NCBI RefSeq assembly: GCF_019511375.1
Contig: NZ_JAEUAO010000001.1
Location: 1,240,001-1,304,000, forward strand
Direction of reading: 5' to 3'
Source of the DNA: Rhizobium herbae
GTDB taxonomy: Bacteria > Pseudomonadota > Alphaproteobacteria > Rhizobiales > Rhizobiaceae
DNA: 64,000 bases
The position numbers were made by a program, and so were the translations under genes. The stretch's first letter is position 1. Every line of letters starts with the position of its first letter. The notes under the pieces are model-generated. The model was given only the letters and a program-made list of their open reading frames with translations. It had not been told where the DNA came from and did no database searches. Shown here one piece after another: positions 62,677-64,000 of the stretch.

Positions 62677-63432
62677 TCAGATAAAGGGGCGCTTCCTTTC
62701 CGGATGCCCTTCCCAGCCCGAAATCTTCATCAGGCCTTTGTCGTCGAGAATATCGCAGCCGCGATCAGCCCAGCGGATCAGCTTCCGTTCCCCCAATTTT
62801 TTCAGCGTCTTGTTGGTGTGCACGATCGAAAGCCCGAGCGTATCGGCGACATGCTGCTGGGTGATTGGAATTGACACGCGCGCGCCTTTGAAAAGATGAA
62901 CCGCCCTGGCGCGCTGATAGAGGAAGGCAAGCAGATAGGCCGCCCTTTCCAGTGCTGAACGGCGACCGATGCTGAGCAGGTTTTCATCGAGGATGCGCTC
63001 TTCCTGTGCCGCAATCCAGGTCAAGTCATAGGCGAGATCGGGGTAGTTGCGAAACAGCGTGCCGAGCTTGTCACGCTCGAAGACACACAGGATCACGGGC
63101 GAAAGCGCTTCGATCGAATGTTGCATCTCGCCTATCAGGCTGCCTTGAAGGCCGATCAGGTCGCCCGGCATCATGTAATTCAATATCTGCCGTCGACCAT
63201 CGTCCAGCATCTTGTAACGAAAGCCCCATCCGGAAAGCACCGTAAAGAGATGGGCACTGTGCGAGCCCTCCGCCAGGATCGTCGTTCCCGCATCGACCGC
63301 CAGTTCACCCGTCTTGAAATTGGAAACGAACGCGAGTTCGTCTGGCGCGAATTCGCGGAAATGTTCGAGGGCCCGCAAAGGACACTGCTCGCAGGGCGTC
63401 TGTTTGCTGTTGCGGGCTTTGAAACGGGCCAT
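62677..63432 (-). CDS. Crp/Fnr-family transcriptional regulator
   Basis: Regulator of 251 residues. The cyclic-nucleotide-binding-like beta-roll (about 25-150; NYMMPGDLIGLQGSL) is followed by a C-terminal winged helix (about 165-235; ITQQHVADTLGLSIVHTNKT). An N-terminal PCEQCPL gives C14 and C17, and a further cysteine lies at C116. Canonical Fnr needs four cysteines with a third in the N-terminal cluster, which is missing here, so a 4Fe-4S oxygen sensor of the standard kind is doubtful. The signal is unknown. It is divergent from the SDR gene, 176 bases away. Confidence 0.9.
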   Translation of the reverse strand: MARFKARNSKQTPCEQCPLRALEHFREFAPDELAFVSNFKTGELAVDAGTTILAEGSHSAHLFTVLSGWGFRYKMLDDGRRQILNYMMPGDLIGLQGSLIGEMQHSIEALSPVILCVFERDKLGTLFRNYPDLAYDLTWIAAQEERILDENLLSIGRRSALERAAYLLAFLYQRARAVHLFKGARVSIPITQQHVADTLGLSIVHTNKTLKKLGERKLIRWADRGCDILDDKGLMKISGWEGHPERKRPFI

Positions 63433-63608
63433 CGGGTGTCCTCGGCGAAGTGAAATCGCTCCTGGAAACAGGGCTTTGATTTACAATGAAGATTAGAGGC
63501 TAACGTTTTCCCGGCAAGGGCTGTTTGCAAGGCGCCGGTGGACTTCTGCCCCCGGCAAGCCTAGTTTTCGCTTCGAGATCATACCCTTCAGAATGGGACG
63601 GAACCGCA

Positions 63609-64000
63609 ATGAACCATCCAGCCTTTGCCAGCAACCATGTCGCCGTTGTGACCGGAGCCGCGTCAGGCATCGGCCTTGCCGCCGCCAGGCGCTTCGCTGG
63701 CCTGGGAATGAACGTCGTGCTCGCCGATCTACCGGGCGAACGGCTGGACATGGCGGCGCGCGAGACGGCGGCGCTCTCCCCGCATGGCCCGGACAGCGTG
63801 GCAGCCATTCCCACGGATGTGGCGTCGATCGAATCGCTGCAGGCGCTGGAGCGCGACGTCGTTGCCCGGTTCGGCCGCGTTCACGTGTTGATGAACAATG
63901 CCGGCATTCCGGGTAGCGCGATGTTCGGCGCGCAGGAGGCGTGGGAAAAGGTCTTGGCCGTCAATCTGTGGGGCGTCGTCAACGGTTCACGCATCTTTGC
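63609..64000 (+). CDS. Short-chain dehydrogenase/reductase (partial)
   Basis: NAD(P)-dependent oxidoreductase cut by the window end; the first 130 residues are present. The Rossmann motif TGAASGIG lies at about 16-23, the NNAG motif near 97-100, and VLAVNLWGVVNG follows. VVLADLPGERL has an acidic residue at the end of strand 2 (D40), which favours NAD over NADP. ATG at 63609 has GGGACGG upstream. Substrate is unknown. Confidence 0.88.
   Translation, partial: MNHPAFASNHVAVVTGAASGIGLAAARRFAGLGMNVVLADLPGERLDMAARETAALSPHGPDSVAAIPTDVASIESLQALERDVVARFGRVHVLMNNAGIPGSAMFGAQEAWEKVLAVNLWGVVNGSRIF

Overview
The window looks like a chromosomal or chromid segment of a member of the Rhizobiaceae (Rhizobium/Sinorhizobium/Agrobacterium type). 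The evidence is the high-GC coding sequence, the rhizobial gene neighbourhoods (preTA with a RutR-type regulator; urtABCDE joined to urease genes with a 'urease operon accessory' gene and a DUF1272 gene; livHMGF with a DUF6867 gene; soxBDAG) and short GC-rich palindromic repeats of the kind scattered through rhizobial intergenic regions. Gene names come from motif recognition alone; no database search was possible.

Layout. 1-1981 (minus): partial sugar/polyol ABC binding protein and its SorC-type regulator. 2186-15667 (mostly plus): reductive pyrimidine catabolism and uptake, with preT, preA, a membrane Fe-S class III cyclase, rutR-like (minus), a carbamoyl-amino-acid amidohydrolase, dihydropyrimidinase, a cupin (minus), and an SsuA/ThiY-type ABC transporter interrupted by a small DMT-like membrane protein. 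16024-20525 (plus): adaptor and pump of an RND exporter. 20608-35729 (minus): urea uptake and urease, with urtA-B-C-D-(hypothetical)-urtE, ureD, ureA, DUF1272, ureB, LprI-like, accessory protein and ureC. A gap of about 1.1 kb and a peroxiredoxin follow, then a small monooxygenase with ureE-F-G. 35940-40242 (plus, divergent from urtA): a histidine kinase fused to an NCS1-like permease, and a LuxR-type response regulator. 40355-42845: small exported protein, alpha/beta hydrolase and divergent OhrR-like MarR regulator. 43173-48767 (minus): branched-chain amino acid ABC transporter. 49092-54143 (minus): heterotetrameric sarcosine oxidase. 54403-56374 (plus): cysQ and a DUF2793 protein. 56603-61916 (minus): RND pump with two lipoprotein adaptors. 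62137-63432 (minus): receiver-only response regulator and Crp/Fnr regulator. 63609-end (plus): partial SDR oxidoreductase.

How it fits together. Much of the window serves nitrogen scavenging. Pyrimidine rings are reduced, opened and decarbamoylated to release ammonia; urea is imported at high affinity and hydrolysed; branched-chain amino acids are imported; sarcosine is demethylated oxidatively. Candidate control sites are visible: RutR-box-like sequences at both ends of the pyrimidine segment, a perfect 16-bp palindrome between urtA and the permease-kinase, and three similar palindromes between ohrR-like and the hydrolase.

The most unusual items are the NCS1-permease/Cys-rich/histidine-kinase fusion beside the urea transporter, a urease-operon protein carrying sialyltransferase-like motifs, a structured intergenic element at 23808-23991 closed by a 13-bp inverted repeat, and palindromic repeats placed mostly between convergent genes.
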